In this document: positions 1-7,049 of the stretch, piece by piece
How the letters are laid out: each line of letters starts with the position of its first letter
How positions within the stretch are numbered: the stretch's first letter is position 1
DNA from: Bacteroidales bacterium
GTDB taxonomy: Bacteria > Bacteroidota > Bacteroidia > Bacteroidales > Dysgonomonadaceae
Assembly: GCA_012518155.1 (NCBI GenBank)
Contig: JAAYTC010000273.1
Span: forward strand, 1-8,713
Direction: 5' to 3'
DNA length: 8,713 bases
The notes under the pieces: model-generated
What the model saw: the letters and a program-made list of their open reading frames with translations, nothing else
Databases searched by the model: none
What the model was told of the DNA's origin: nothing
Translations under genes and position numbers: made by a program

Positions 1-61
1 CGTGTGGAGAGCGCGTGCAGGCGAAAAAAAGAAAAAGCAGGAAAGAGAAACCGCGGGAAAC

Positions 62-92
62 TTTGTCCTTCCCACGAATAATCGTACTTTTG
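62..92 (+). promoter_or_regulatory. Bacteroidetes-type promoter of the methyltransferase gene
   Basis: A TTTG (-33 box, 62-65) is followed after 19 bases by TACTTTTG (85-92), a perfect match to the TAnnTTTG -7 box of Bacteroidetes. Transcription would begin close to position 98, about a dozen bases before the ATG at 111. The promoter therefore lies inside the longer open frame that starts at GTG 15, and this decides the start in favour of 111. The match is seen directly. Activity is inferred. Confidence 0.7.
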
Positions 93-110
93 ATCCCTTA
101 TTGCACCGAT

Positions 111-1166
111 ATGCCCACCATTACCCTTACCCGTTGCCCCGCCTGCGGCAACCCCGATATACAGGAAGCGTTTCACGCGATAGATCACTTCTCGAGCGGG
201 GAGTCGTTTCCCCTTTTCGACTGCCCCCATTGCAGTCTCCGCTTCACCAACGGCTTTCCCCCGGAAGAGGCCATCGGCCGATATTACGATTCGCCAGATT
301 ATATCTCCCACTCCGACACCGACGAGGGATGGGTTAACAAGTTGTATCACTTGGCCAGACGCTACATGCTCAAGCGCAAGCTCCGGATGGTGCGCAAGCA
401 TATGCCGCCTACCGAAAAACAACCATCCGCGGGCAACCCCACCGGATCGACCCGTGGCGACAACCTTCCCGTGAGACGAGGAGAATCTCCTCGGTTGTTG
501 GATATGGGGTGCGGCACGGGCTATTTCCTAAACGCGGCAAAAGAGGAGGGGTACGCTGTAACAGGCATCGAAAAGGACGCGAAGGCGAGGGAGTACGCGG
601 TCCATCGCTTTGGGCTACCGGTGATGGGGGAAGAAAGTTTCTGGAACCTGACAAGCGAATCGTTCGAGGCGGTCACCCTCTGGCACGTGCTGGAGCACTT
701 GGAAAAATTGGAGCAAAGCATCGCTAAGGTGAGGGAAGTACTGGTGAAGGGGGGAGTCGCCGTGATCGCGGTACCCAATTACTGCTCCTTCGACGCCGCG
801 TTCTACAAAGCATACTGGGCAGCGTACGACGTGCCCCGCCACCTGTGGCATTTCTCCCCCCCTGCCCTCGAGCAGCTGTTGAAAAAGCAGGGACTCACGG
901 TGGTCCAAAAACGGCCCATGCCCTTCGACGCGTTCTACATCTCGCTGCTGAGCGAGCGATACAAGAAAAGCCGACTCTTGACACGCTATAGCAGGGCGTT
1001 CCTGATAGGACTATCCGGCTTTATAGCCGCCCTGTTTCGACCAGAAAAAGCGAGCTCCATCGTCTACATCGCCCGAAAAGAAGGGAATGAACGGTCGTCG
1101 TACGCCCACAACAACGATCAGCGGGCGGAAGATTCACCGCGGAAATTTGCCTCGCCCGCCGAATAA
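111..1166 (+). CDS. Class I SAM-dependent methyltransferase with N-terminal zinc ribbon
   Basis: This 351-residue cytoplasmic protein should transfer a methyl group from S-adenosylmethionine to an unknown acceptor. An N-terminal zinc ribbon is formed by C9-x2-C12 and C38-x2-C41. The Rossmann methyltransferase domain starts with motif I, LLDMGCGTGYFL (129-140), followed by the acidic motif II residue E154 in TGIEKD. Further conserved-looking blocks are WHVLEH (191-196) and AAYDVPRHLWHFSP (237-250). The layout resembles the Methyltransf_23-type proteins common in Bacteroidetes, often found near cell-surface polysaccharide genes, but nothing here identifies the substrate. Start 111 is preferred because a consensus promoter overlaps the upstream extension. 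Odd points are a Pro/Gly/Arg-rich linker (about 100-127) just before motif I and a polar tail after about residue 323. The class assignment is secure. The biological role is not known. Confidence 0.9.
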   Translation: MPTITLTRCPACGNPDIQEAFHAIDHFSSGESFPLFDCPHCSLRFTNGFPPEEAIGRYYDSPDYISHSDTDEGWVNKLYHLARRYMLKRKLRMVRKHMPPTEKQPSAGNPTGSTRGDNLPVRRGESPRLLDMGCGTGYFLNAAKEEGYAVTGIEKDAKAREYAVHRFGLPVMGEESFWNLTSESFEAVTLWHVLEHLEKLEQSIAKVREVLVKGGVAVIAVPNYCSFDAAFYKAYWAAYDVPRHLWHFSPPALEQLLKKQGLTVVQKRPMPFDAFYISLLSERYKKSRLLTRYSRAFLIGLSGFIAALFRPEKASSIVYIARKEGNERSSYAHNNDQRAEDSPRKFASPAE

Positions 1167-1177
1167 TGCTATTTTTA
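1146..1177 (+). promoter_or_regulatory. Near-consensus promoter of the merR-namZ unit
   Basis: TTTG at 1146-1149 and TATTTTTA at 1170-1177 (7 of 8 matches to TAnnTTTG) are separated by 20 bases. The -33 box lies inside the end of the methyltransferase gene. Transcription would start near 1183. This leaves almost no leader for an ATG at 1188 but about 35 bases for the ATG at 1218, so it supports the downstream start. Function is inferred from sequence only. Confidence 0.5.
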
Positions 1178-1217
1178 CAGCCAATACATGCAGGACTCAC
1201 TTAATCGATATGGGCCC

Positions 1218-1613
1218 ATGGGAAAAAGAAAAAAACCGATTCAATTCAACGACAAGCGCCTCTTCTACACCATCCAAGAAGTGGCCGACCACTTCGCGGT
1301 GAACGTCTCGCTGCTGCGATTCTGGGAGAAGGAGTTCGATACCATCCGTCCCCGGAAAACGCCGGGCGGCACCCGCCAGTACACCCGAGAGGATATCCAG
1401 CAGGTGGAGGTGGTGTATCACCTCGTGAAAGAGAAAGGGATGACCTTAGAGGGGGCACGGCAAACGTTGAAGACGAAAAAGGACGACCAGACCCGGCGCG
1501 TGGAAGCGGTGGCCCGCTTGAACGAGATAAAGAAGGAGTTGCTGCTCTTGGAGGAGGAGTTCGACCAGCTGCACGAGCGACAAAAATATTCATCTGCTAA
1601 AACCGAAGAGTAA
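1218..1613 (+). CDS. MerR-family transcriptional regulator (no metal-binding cysteines)
   Basis: This is a small DNA-binding regulator of 131 residues when started at 1218. An in-frame ATG at 1188 would add ten residues, but it sits almost on the predicted transcription start and is less likely. Residues 15-60 form a MerR winged helix: YTIQEVADHFAVNVSLLRFWEKEF is the helix-turn-helix region and RPRKTPGGTRQYTREDI (44-60) the wing. A long helix (about 92-121, rich in L, E, K and R) should form the antiparallel dimer coiled coil. There are no cysteines and there is no effector domain, so metal or redox sensing as in classical MerR is unlikely. The stop overlaps the next start (TAATG), implying translational coupling to the NamZ-like gene. 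Whether it regulates that gene is inference. The family call is strong. Confidence 0.9.
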   Translation: MGKRKKPIQFNDKRLFYTIQEVADHFAVNVSLLRFWEKEFDTIRPRKTPGGTRQYTREDIQQVEVVYHLVKEKGMTLEGARQTLKTKKDDQTRRVEAVARLNEIKKELLLLEEEFDQLHERQKYSSAKTEE

Positions 1614-2842
1614 TGAGAAAACTGTTATTTCCCCTGTTCCTTCTTCTCGCGGCATGCACCTTTGCACAAAAAGAGGCTTCGGCACGCGGGGAGAAAACAC
1701 TCATGCCTCAAGATGGCATTTTGTTAGCCGGGGACGAAGCCCCGTTGAAAGTGGGTGCCGAGCGGCTCGAGGAGTACCTTCCCCTGCTGGAAGGGCAACG
1801 TGTGGCGGTGATGAGCAACCAGACGGGCATGGTGGGCGATATTCACCTGGTGGACGTGCTCGTGAATCACCGCGCCAACGTGGTGGGCATCTTCTCGCCC
1901 GAGCACGGGTTTAGAGGTACCGCCGACGCGGGCGAACACGTGAGCAGTTCCATCGACGAGAAAACAGGAATACCCATCTGGTCGCTCTACGGAAGCGGGG
2001 GCGGCAAACCCTCCGCTCGGCAGATGGAAGAGTTCGACGTGCTGCTGTTCGATCTGCAGGACGTGGGGCTCCGCTTCTACACCTATTACGCCAGCATGGC
2101 CCGGCTAATGGACGCGTGCGCCGAGCACGGCAAACAGATGATCGTACTGGATCGGCCCAACCCCAACGGATTTTACGTGGACGGTCCCCTACTCGACATG
2201 AAACATAAGTCGGGCGTGGGATGGCTCCCCATCCCGGTGGTGCACGGCATGACCTTAGGGGAGCTGGCATTGATGATCAACGGCGAAAAGTGGTTGCCCG
2301 AAGGACGAGTATGCGACCTCACCGTGGTATCCTGCGAGAACTACTCCCGCCAAACTCGCTACGAGCTGCCCATCGCTCCCTCACCCAACCTACCCACGGT
2401 TCAGTCGATCTACCTCTACCCCTCCACCTGCCTTTTCGAGGGAACCGTGATGAGCCTGGGACGCGGCACCCCGTTCCCTTTTGAAGCATACGGGCATCCC
2501 GACTACACGGGATCGGACTTCTCTTTTACTCCTCGCAGCGTACCCGGTGCCAAAAACCCGCCCTTGCTGAATAAATTGTGCCACGGGGTGGATCTTCGGA
2601 ACGTCCCACACGAGCAGATCTGGGAAAACGGGTTCGACCTCTCGTACGTGATCGACGCGTATCATAATCTAAATATCGGCAATAAATTCTTCACCTCTTT
2701 CTTCGAAAAACTGGTCGGCGTTGACTACATCCGCCAAGATATCATGGCCGGAAAGTCGGCCGACGCCATCAAGGCCAAATGGACAGGCGACGTGGAGAAC
2801 TTCAAGAAGCAAAGAGAACCTTATTTGATCTACGACGAGTAA
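1613..2842 (+). CDS. namZ: NamZ-like exo-beta-N-acetylmuramidase (DUF1343, GH171)
   Basis: This 409-residue exported protein belongs to DUF1343. The characterised Bacillus subtilis member NamZ removes terminal MurNAc from peptidoglycan fragments (GH171). A signal peptide is visible (MRKLLFPLFLLLAAC). The LAAC ending at C15 fits a lipobox, so it may be a lipoprotein, although cleavage by signal peptidase I after A18 is also possible. Family blocks are VAVMSNQTG (64-72), FSPEHGFRG (94-102, with E97 the likely catalytic acid by family analogy), DLQDVGLRFYTY (147-158), VLDRPNPNG (178-186), PSPNLPT (256-262) and FEGTVMSLGRGTPFPFE (275-291), close to the usual FEGTN.SEGRGT. Length is normal. The start overlaps the merR stop by one base. 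The likely role is periplasmic muropeptide recycling or cell-wall turnover. The exact substrate is inferred from the family. Confidence 0.88.
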   Translation: MRKLLFPLFLLLAACTFAQKEASARGEKTLMPQDGILLAGDEAPLKVGAERLEEYLPLLEGQRVAVMSNQTGMVGDIHLVDVLVNHRANVVGIFSPEHGFRGTADAGEHVSSSIDEKTGIPIWSLYGSGGGKPSARQMEEFDVLLFDLQDVGLRFYTYYASMARLMDACAEHGKQMIVLDRPNPNGFYVDGPLLDMKHKSGVGWLPIPVVHGMTLGELALMINGEKWLPEGRVCDLTVVSCENYSRQTRYELPIAPSPNLPTVQSIYLYPSTCLFEGTVMSLGRGTPFPFEAYGHPDYTGSDFSFTPRSVPGAKNPPLLNKLCHGVDLRNVPHEQIWENGFDLSYVIDAYHNLNIGNKFFTSFFEKLVGVDYIRQDIMAGKSADAIKAKWTGDVENFKKQREPYLIYDE

Positions 2843-2897
2843 ACCCCATTGATAGGTTTGCTTTAATATTCCGCGGTGTTTTCTCTGTATCGTCTTG

Positions 2898-2951
2898 ATT
2901 TCACCCTATTTCACCCCCCCTATTTCGTCCTTGGTAATATCCTATTTCGTC
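2898..2951. repeat. Four short ATTTC-R-Y-C repeats in a pyrimidine-rich tract
   Basis: ATTTCACC occurs at 2898-2905 and 2908-2915, and ATTTCGTC at 2922-2929 and 2944-2951. The copies are spaced 10, 14 and 22 bases apart. The spacing is irregular, so this is a cluster rather than a clean tandem array. It may be a protein-binding array, a decayed repeat or simple low complexity. Confidence 0.4.
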
Positions 2952-2988
2952 TTTTTTCTCCCGATCCTTGGATGGTCTTTCTCTGGTT

Positions 2989-3056
2989 CCCCTCCGATAC
3001 CTCTACGTATTCTCACCGTAGCCCCTCCGTAGCCTCCTTATAAATTATCGGAGGGG
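2989..3056. repeat. Degenerate 10-12 bp repeat cluster with 11-bp inverted repeat
   Basis: CCCCTCCGATA (2989-2999) and TATCGGAGGGG (3046-3056) are perfect reverse complements separated by 46 bases. Related units lie between them: CCTCTACGTA (3000-3009), a variant ending ACCGTAG (3010-3021), CCCCTCCGTAG (3022-3032) and CCTCC (3033-3037). The second full unit can also pair with the right arm over 8 bp (3022-3029 with 3049-3056), and CTACG/CGTAG (3003-3007, 3017-3021) forms an inner hairpin. No T-run follows, so it is not a standard terminator. It could be a REP-like element, an mRNA 3' structure or a G-rich minus-strand structure. Confidence 0.6.
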
Positions 3057-3201
3057 ATAAGTAGAGATCCCGCGTTACCTACGGTTCATCACCAGCCCAT
3101 TCCTTTCCCATTCCTAACGAAGGAAGTGCCTGCAACGCTGTCCCCATTCACCGGCGGCCTGAATATCCAATCGTTAAATACCCTATACCAAATAGTTTTT
3201 G

Positions 3202-3209
3202 TATTTTTG
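3202..3209 (+). promoter_or_regulatory. -7 box of the probable valS promoter
   Basis: TATTTTTG is a perfect TAnnTTTG match. A good TTTG -33 box is not present at the expected distance (about 3178-3183), so only half of the promoter is well supported. Transcription would start near 3215 and give valS a leader of about 105 bases. Confidence 0.5.
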
Positions 3210-3272
3210 CATATTAAAGCAAATCACGAAAATTAAATGACTCAAGTCGGGTTAAGAGGGGCGACAAATGCT

Positions 3273-3291
3273 TTTGCCTTGACTCGGCAAA
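3273..3291 (+). promoter_or_regulatory. Stem-loop in the valS leader
   Basis: TTTGCC (3273-3278) and GGCAAA (3286-3291) form a perfect 6-bp stem with a 7-base loop, ending 28 bases before the valS ATG. The structure is seen in sequence. A regulatory role, such as control of translation, is a guess. It does not look like a T-box. Confidence 0.3.
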
Positions 3292-3319
3292 TGTTGACAA
3301 TCAAAAAAACGGCCAATCA

Positions 3320-5944
3320 ATGGAAATTGCAAGCAAATACAACCCCGCGGAGGTAGAGGAGAAGTGGTATAAATACTGGATGGACAACAAGCTGTTCCAT
3401 TCCAAACCGGACGACCGTGAACCGTTCACCATCGTTATTCCTCCACCGAATGTCACCGGCGTGCTCCACATGGGACACATGCTCAACAACACCATCCAGG
3501 ACGTGTTGGTGCGGCGAGCCCGCATGCAGGGAAAGAATGCTTGCTGGGTACCGGGTACCGACCACGCCTCGATCGCGACCGAAGCAAAGGTGGTGGACCG
3601 GCTGGCGTCGCGGGGCGTGAAGAAGAGCGACCTCTCGAGGGAGGAGTTTTTGGAGCACGCGTGGGACTGGACACGGGAGCACGGGGGGATTATCCTCGAG
3701 CAGCTGAAGAAGCTGGGGGCGTCGTGCGACTGGGACCGGACGGCGTTTACCATGGACGAGACCCGTTCCGAGAGTGTACTGAAGGTGTTTCGCGACCTGC
3801 ACGAGAAAGGACTTATCTACCGCGGCGTGCGGATGGTGAACTGGGATCCCAAGGCACTCACGGCGCTGTCGGACGAGGAGGTGATCCACAAGGAGGTGAA
3901 CGGCAAGCTGTACTACCTGAAATATAAAGTGGAAGGCGATCCCGACGGGACGTACGCGCTGGTCGCCACTACCCGCCCGGAGACCATCATGGGGGATACA
4001 GCGATGTGCATCCACCCCGACGATCCCAAAAACGCGCACCTGAAAGGGAAGAAGGTGATCGTGCCGCTGGTCGGCCGGGCCATTCCCGTGATCGAAGACG
4101 ACTACGTGGACATCGAATTCGGGACGGGTTGCCTGAAGGTGACGCCGGCACACGACGCGAACGACTACGTGCTGGGCGAGAAGTACAACCTCTCCTCGAT
4201 CGATATTTTTAACGACGACGGCACGCTCAACGAGCACGGTATCCACTACGCGGGGATGGACCGGTTCGAGGTACGAAAGCAGATAGAGAAAGATTTGGAA
4301 GCGGCGGGGCTGCTCGAGAAGACAGAGCCTTACACCAACAACGTGGGGTTCTCGGAGCGGACCGACGCCATCATCGAGCCAAAACTCTCGATGCAGTGGT
4401 TCCTGAAGATGGACGGGCTGGCCCAACCGGCCACCGAGGCGGTAGAGAACAATACCATCCGCTTTCACCCGGAGAAGTACAAGAACATGTACCGCCACTG
4501 GATGGAGAACATCAAAGATTGGTGCATCAGTCGCCAGTTGTGGTGGGGACACCGCATCCCGGCTTACTTCCTGCCCAAAGGAGGGTACGTGGTGGCGTTA
4601 ACACCCGAAGAGGCACTCGAGAAGGCGAAAGCCAAGGTGGATTACCCGATCACGATGGACGACCTGAAGCAGGACGAGGACGTGCTGGACACGTGGTTCT
4701 CGTCGTGGCTCTGGCCCCTCTCGGTGTTCGACGGCATTAACCGCCCCGATAACGAGGAGATCAATTACTACTACCCCACGAACGACCTGGTGACGGCGCC
4801 CGAGATCATCTTCTTCTGGGTGGCCCGCATGATCATGGCGGGGTACGAGTACCGGGGCGAACCTGCTTTCCGCAATGTATATTTCACGGGGATCGTGCGC
4901 GATAAACTGGGCCGCAAGATGTCGAAATCATTAGGCAACTCGCCCGACCCGATCGAGCTGATGGAGAAGTACGGGGCGGACGGCGTGCGGATGGGGATGC
5001 TTTTGACCTCCCCCGCGGGGAACGACCTGCCTTTTGACAAGTCGGTCTGCGAGCAGGGACGTAATTTTAACAACAAGATATGGAACGCATTCCGACTGAT
5101 TAAGGGCTGGAAAACTGACGATAGTATTTCTCAACCGGAGACGGCGGCGATCGCGGTGGAGTGGTTTCAAAACAAGCTTTCGGAGACCGTGGCGGAGGTG
5201 GACGACCTCTTCTCGAAGTACCGTCTCTCGGAGGCCCTGATGGTGCTCTACAAGTTTTTCTGGGACGAGTTCTCGGCGTGGTACTTGGAGATGATCAAAC
5301 CCGACTACCAGCAGCCCATCGACACCCAAACGTACGAGGCGACCTTGGGTTTCTTCGACGCGCTGATGCGGTTGCTGCACCCCTTTATGCCGTTTATCAC
5401 CGAAGAGTTGTGGCAGGCACTTTATCCCCGGGGTAAAGGCGAGAGCATCATGACCGTGTTGCAGCCGGGAGCGGATAAGGTCGATAAAAAGTTGCTGGGC
5501 GACTTCGAAACGCTCAAGGAGGTGGTCTCGGGCGTACGTACCGTCCGATTGGAGAAAAACATCCCTAACAAGGAGAAGCTGGAGCTGCATGTGACCGGGG
5601 GGCACAACGACCGCTTTAATAGCGTGATCGCCAAGATGTGCCAGTTATCCTCCATCTTGTCTGTTTCTGAAAAACAACCCGGTGCGGCGGGGTTCTTCGC
5701 GGGAACCACCGAATACAGCGTGCCGCTGGAGGATAAGGTGGACAAGGAGGCGGAGCTGGAGAAACTGCGCACGGAGTTGGGTTACGCCGAGGGGTTCTTG
5801 CAGTCGGTCCTAAAGAAACTAAGCAACGAGCGGTTCGTTCAGAACGCGAAGCCCGAGATCGTGGAGAACGAGCGAAAGAAACAGGCGGACGCCGAGAGCA
5901 AGATCGCCCAGCTGAAAGAGAGCATCGCGGCGCTCGAATTATAA
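3320..5944 (+). CDS. valS: Valine--tRNA ligase (ValRS)
   Basis: This is the cytoplasmic class I synthetase that charges tRNA-Val with valine and hydrolyses mischarged threonine. At 874 residues it is a normal bacterial length and appears complete. The Rossmann catalytic domain carries the HIGH-type motif HMGH (50-53) in PPPNVTGVLHMGHML and the KMSKS loop exactly as KMSKS (533-537). The CP1 editing domain is marked by TTRPETIMGDTA (217-228) and GTGCLKVTPAHDANDY (268-283). The tryptophan-rich stretch WCISRQLWWGHRIPAYF and DVLDTWFSSWLWP are typical of ValRS. An anticodon-binding helical domain follows, then the C-terminal tRNA-binding coiled coil (about 805-874, ending IAQLKESIAALEL), which separates ValRS from IleRS and LeuRS. 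The start is set by the conserved N-terminus (MEIASKYNPAEVEEKWYKYW). The gene has a long leader containing a stem-loop. Confidence 0.98.
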   Translation: MEIASKYNPAEVEEKWYKYWMDNKLFHSKPDDREPFTIVIPPPNVTGVLHMGHMLNNTIQDVLVRRARMQGKNACWVPGTDHASIATEAKVVDRLASRGVKKSDLSREEFLEHAWDWTREHGGIILEQLKKLGASCDWDRTAFTMDETRSESVLKVFRDLHEKGLIYRGVRMVNWDPKALTALSDEEVIHKEVNGKLYYLKYKVEGDPDGTYALVATTRPETIMGDTAMCIHPDDPKNAHLKGKKVIVPLVGRAIPVIEDDYVDIEFGTGCLKVTPAHDANDYVLGEKYNLSSIDIFNDDGTLNEHGIHYAGMDRFEVRKQIEKDLEAAGLLEKTEPYTNNVGFSERTDAIIEPKLSMQWFLKMDGLAQPATEAVENNTIRFHPEKYKNMYRHWMENIKDWCISRQLWWGHRIPAYFLPKGGYVVALTPEEALEKAKAKVDYPITMDDLKQDEDVLDTWFSSWLWPLSVFDGINRPDNEEINYYYPTNDLVTAPEIIFFWVARMIMAGYEYRGEPAFRNVYFTGIVRDKLGRKMSKSLGNSPDPIELMEKYGADGVRMGMLLTSPAGNDLPFDKSVCEQGRNFNNKIWNAFRLIKGWKTDDSISQPETAAIAVEWFQNKLSETVAEVDDLFSKYRLSEALMVLYKFFWDEFSAWYLEMIKPDYQQPIDTQTYEATLGFFDALMRLLHPFMPFITEELWQALYPRGKGESIMTVLQPGADKVDKKLLGDFETLKEVVSGVRTVRLEKNIPNKEKLELHVTGGHNDRFNSVIAKMCQLSSILSVSEKQPGAAGFFAGTTEYSVPLEDKVDKEAELEKLRTELGYAEGFLQSVLKKLSNERFVQNAKPEIVENERKKQADAESKIAQLKESIAALEL

Positions 5945-6087
5945 GTACCGCCTTGTTTATGCAGTGGGAGGGAGTACTCTCAAAATATATTCCCTGAAAG
6001 GACATTATTGGTGAAGCGCTCCGCCACCCACTATTCGCCCGAACCTCGTGAGAACTACACCGAAATTGACGTTGAAAACGATATTGT

Positions 6088-6945
6088 ATGAATCCCTTGA
6101 TTTCCTATATTTCCGAGCGATTGGACGAGAAGATCGTGGCATCGAAGCCGGTATCCGGCGGCAGCATCTCGTCGGCCTACCGGTTAGACACCGCCACGAG
6201 ATCCTACTTCCTGAAGGTGAACCACGGGCCGGCCGCGCTGAAGATGTTCCACGCGGAACAAAAGGGGTTACAAGCTATAGAAGATACGGGGACCATCTCG
6301 GTGCCGCGCATGCACCTGGTGGATTCGGCCAACGGTCAAGCTTTCCTCTTGATGGATCACGTGGAGAGCAAACGCCCCGACGCGGGGGACTACCAAAGGT
6401 TGGGCAGGGGACTGGCGCAATTGCATCAAACGGTGCATTCCGAGTTTGGTTTCAGGGATGACAACTTCATCGGAAGCCTGCCGCAGAGCAATCGAGTTCA
6501 TACCGACTGGTCGGAATTCTACTGGCTGGAACGGATCTGGCCCCAACTTGAAATGGCACTTCAAAAGGGGTTGTTAGCCGAGAAAATGATCCCCTCGGAA
6601 GAGAAGGCGATCGGTTTTTTCTCCCGGGAGTTCGGCGACGTGAAGCCGGTATTACTGCACGGCGACCTTTGGGGAGGTAATTACCTGATCGCAATGGACG
6701 GAACGCCCTACCTGATCGACCCTGCCACCTACTACGGCCACTCCGTGGTGGACATCGCCATGAGCCACCTTTTCGGCGGGTTCGGGTCAGCCTTTTACGA
6801 CGCCTACCACGACCAGATTCCCAAAGTGAGCAACCACGACATGCAAATCGATCTGTACCAACTCTACTTCTTGCTGGTACACCTGAACCTTTTCGGCAGC
6901 GGCTACTACTCCTCCGTCGCCTCTATCCTGAAACGCTATTTTTGA
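6088..6945 (+). CDS. Fructosamine/ketosamine-3-kinase family protein
   Basis: This 285-residue cytoplasmic kinase belongs to the fructosamine-3-kinase family (PF03881-type), whose members phosphorylate sugar adducts on amines and so help reverse glycation of proteins or small amines. Seen in the sequence are a nucleotide-binding loop region PVSGGSISSAYRL (21-33), a likely ATP-binding lysine K43 in YFLKVN, the conserved DNFIGSLPQ (125-133), the catalytic loop HGDLWGGN (191-198, D193 as catalytic aspartate), and the metal-binding IDPATYYGH (210-218, D211). These motifs are shared with aminoglycoside phosphotransferases, but HGDLWGGN with DNFIGSLPQ favours the fructosamine kinase group. Length is typical. 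It lies 143 bases after valS on the same strand. No promoter of the Bacteroidetes type was found in that gap, so read-through from valS is possible. The natural substrate is unknown. Confidence 0.9.
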   Translation: MNPLISYISERLDEKIVASKPVSGGSISSAYRLDTATRSYFLKVNHGPAALKMFHAEQKGLQAIEDTGTISVPRMHLVDSANGQAFLLMDHVESKRPDAGDYQRLGRGLAQLHQTVHSEFGFRDDNFIGSLPQSNRVHTDWSEFYWLERIWPQLEMALQKGLLAEKMIPSEEKAIGFFSREFGDVKPVLLHGDLWGGNYLIAMDGTPYLIDPATYYGHSVVDIAMSHLFGGFGSAFYDAYHDQIPKVSNHDMQIDLYQLYFLLVHLNLFGSGYYSSVASILKRYF

Positions 6946-6968
6946 GGGGCCCCCCTCTTGCTGGTGTT

Positions 6969-7019
6969 CGAGCATCATTTTTAGCTCGTACATGCGCTTA
7001 ATTGAATAACTACGCATGT
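6969..7019 (+). terminator. Two adjacent hairpins after the kinase gene, possible terminator
   Basis: CGAGC (6969-6973) pairs with GCTCG (6984-6988) around a 10-base loop. Immediately after, ACATGCG (6990-6996) pairs perfectly with CGCATGT (7013-7019) around 16 bases and is followed by TTCTATA. A GC palindrome, GAGGGG-CC-CCCCTC (6944-6957), overlaps the kinase stop just upstream. The T-run is poor, so termination is only a reasonable guess. Confidence 0.3.
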
Positions 7020-7049
7020 TTCTATAATAGCAGAAAAAAGAATGAATAT

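Larger units (their letters stand above)
2843..3319. other. 477-base intergenic region between namZ and valS
   Basis: No convincing gene is seen on either strand. The left two thirds of the + strand is pyrimidine-rich. It contains, in order, four ATTTC-type repeats (2898-2951), a degenerate CCCCTCCGTAG repeat cluster closed by an 11-bp inverted repeat (2989-3056), a direct repeat of CCCATTCCT (3096-3104 and 3107-3115) and a small TTCCT/AGGAA hairpin (3111-3125). The last third carries the valS -7 box and a leader of about 105 bases. No canonical terminator with a T-run was found after namZ. Confidence 0.7.

Noticed and set aside
1..81. Short frame open from the window edge to a TAA at 79-81, possibly the tail of an upstream gene
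   Set aside because: It has only 26 codons, very basic and A-rich, with no domain. It cannot be told from chance.
15..110. GTG start at 15 extending the methyltransferase by 32 residues
   Set aside because: A perfect promoter (62-92) lies inside the extension, and the zinc ribbon begins just after the ATG at 111.
2..337. Open frame of 111 codons at the left edge, overlapping the methyltransferase start
   Set aside because: It is Arg/Pro/Leu-rich, has no recognisable motif and lies out of frame over the zinc-ribbon coding sequence.
2841..2859. AAACC/GGTTT 5-bp hairpin directly after the namZ stop as terminator
   Set aside because: The stem is weak and not followed by a real T-run.
2898..3056. 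CRISPR array
   Set aside because: The repeats are 8-12 bases, degenerate and irregularly spaced, with no spacers and no cas genes.
3317..4552. Long minus-strand open frame (411 codons) opposite valS
   Set aside because: It is a shadow of valS caused by high-GC codon bias. It is Val/His/Arg-rich with no family motif, and ValRS is certain on the + strand.
4931..5605. Minus-strand open frame of 224 codons opposite the 3' part of valS
   Set aside because: It is antisense to conserved ValRS sequence and shows no promoter or motif.
5967..5996. Possible valS terminator around the GAGTACTC palindrome
   Set aside because: The stem would have almost no loop and no T-run follows. No convincing terminator was found there.
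6048..6461. GTG-started + strand frame of 137 codons before and inside the kinase gene
   Set aside because: It is out of frame with the kinase, whose motifs are clear. The product is Gly/Arg-rich and unrecognisable.
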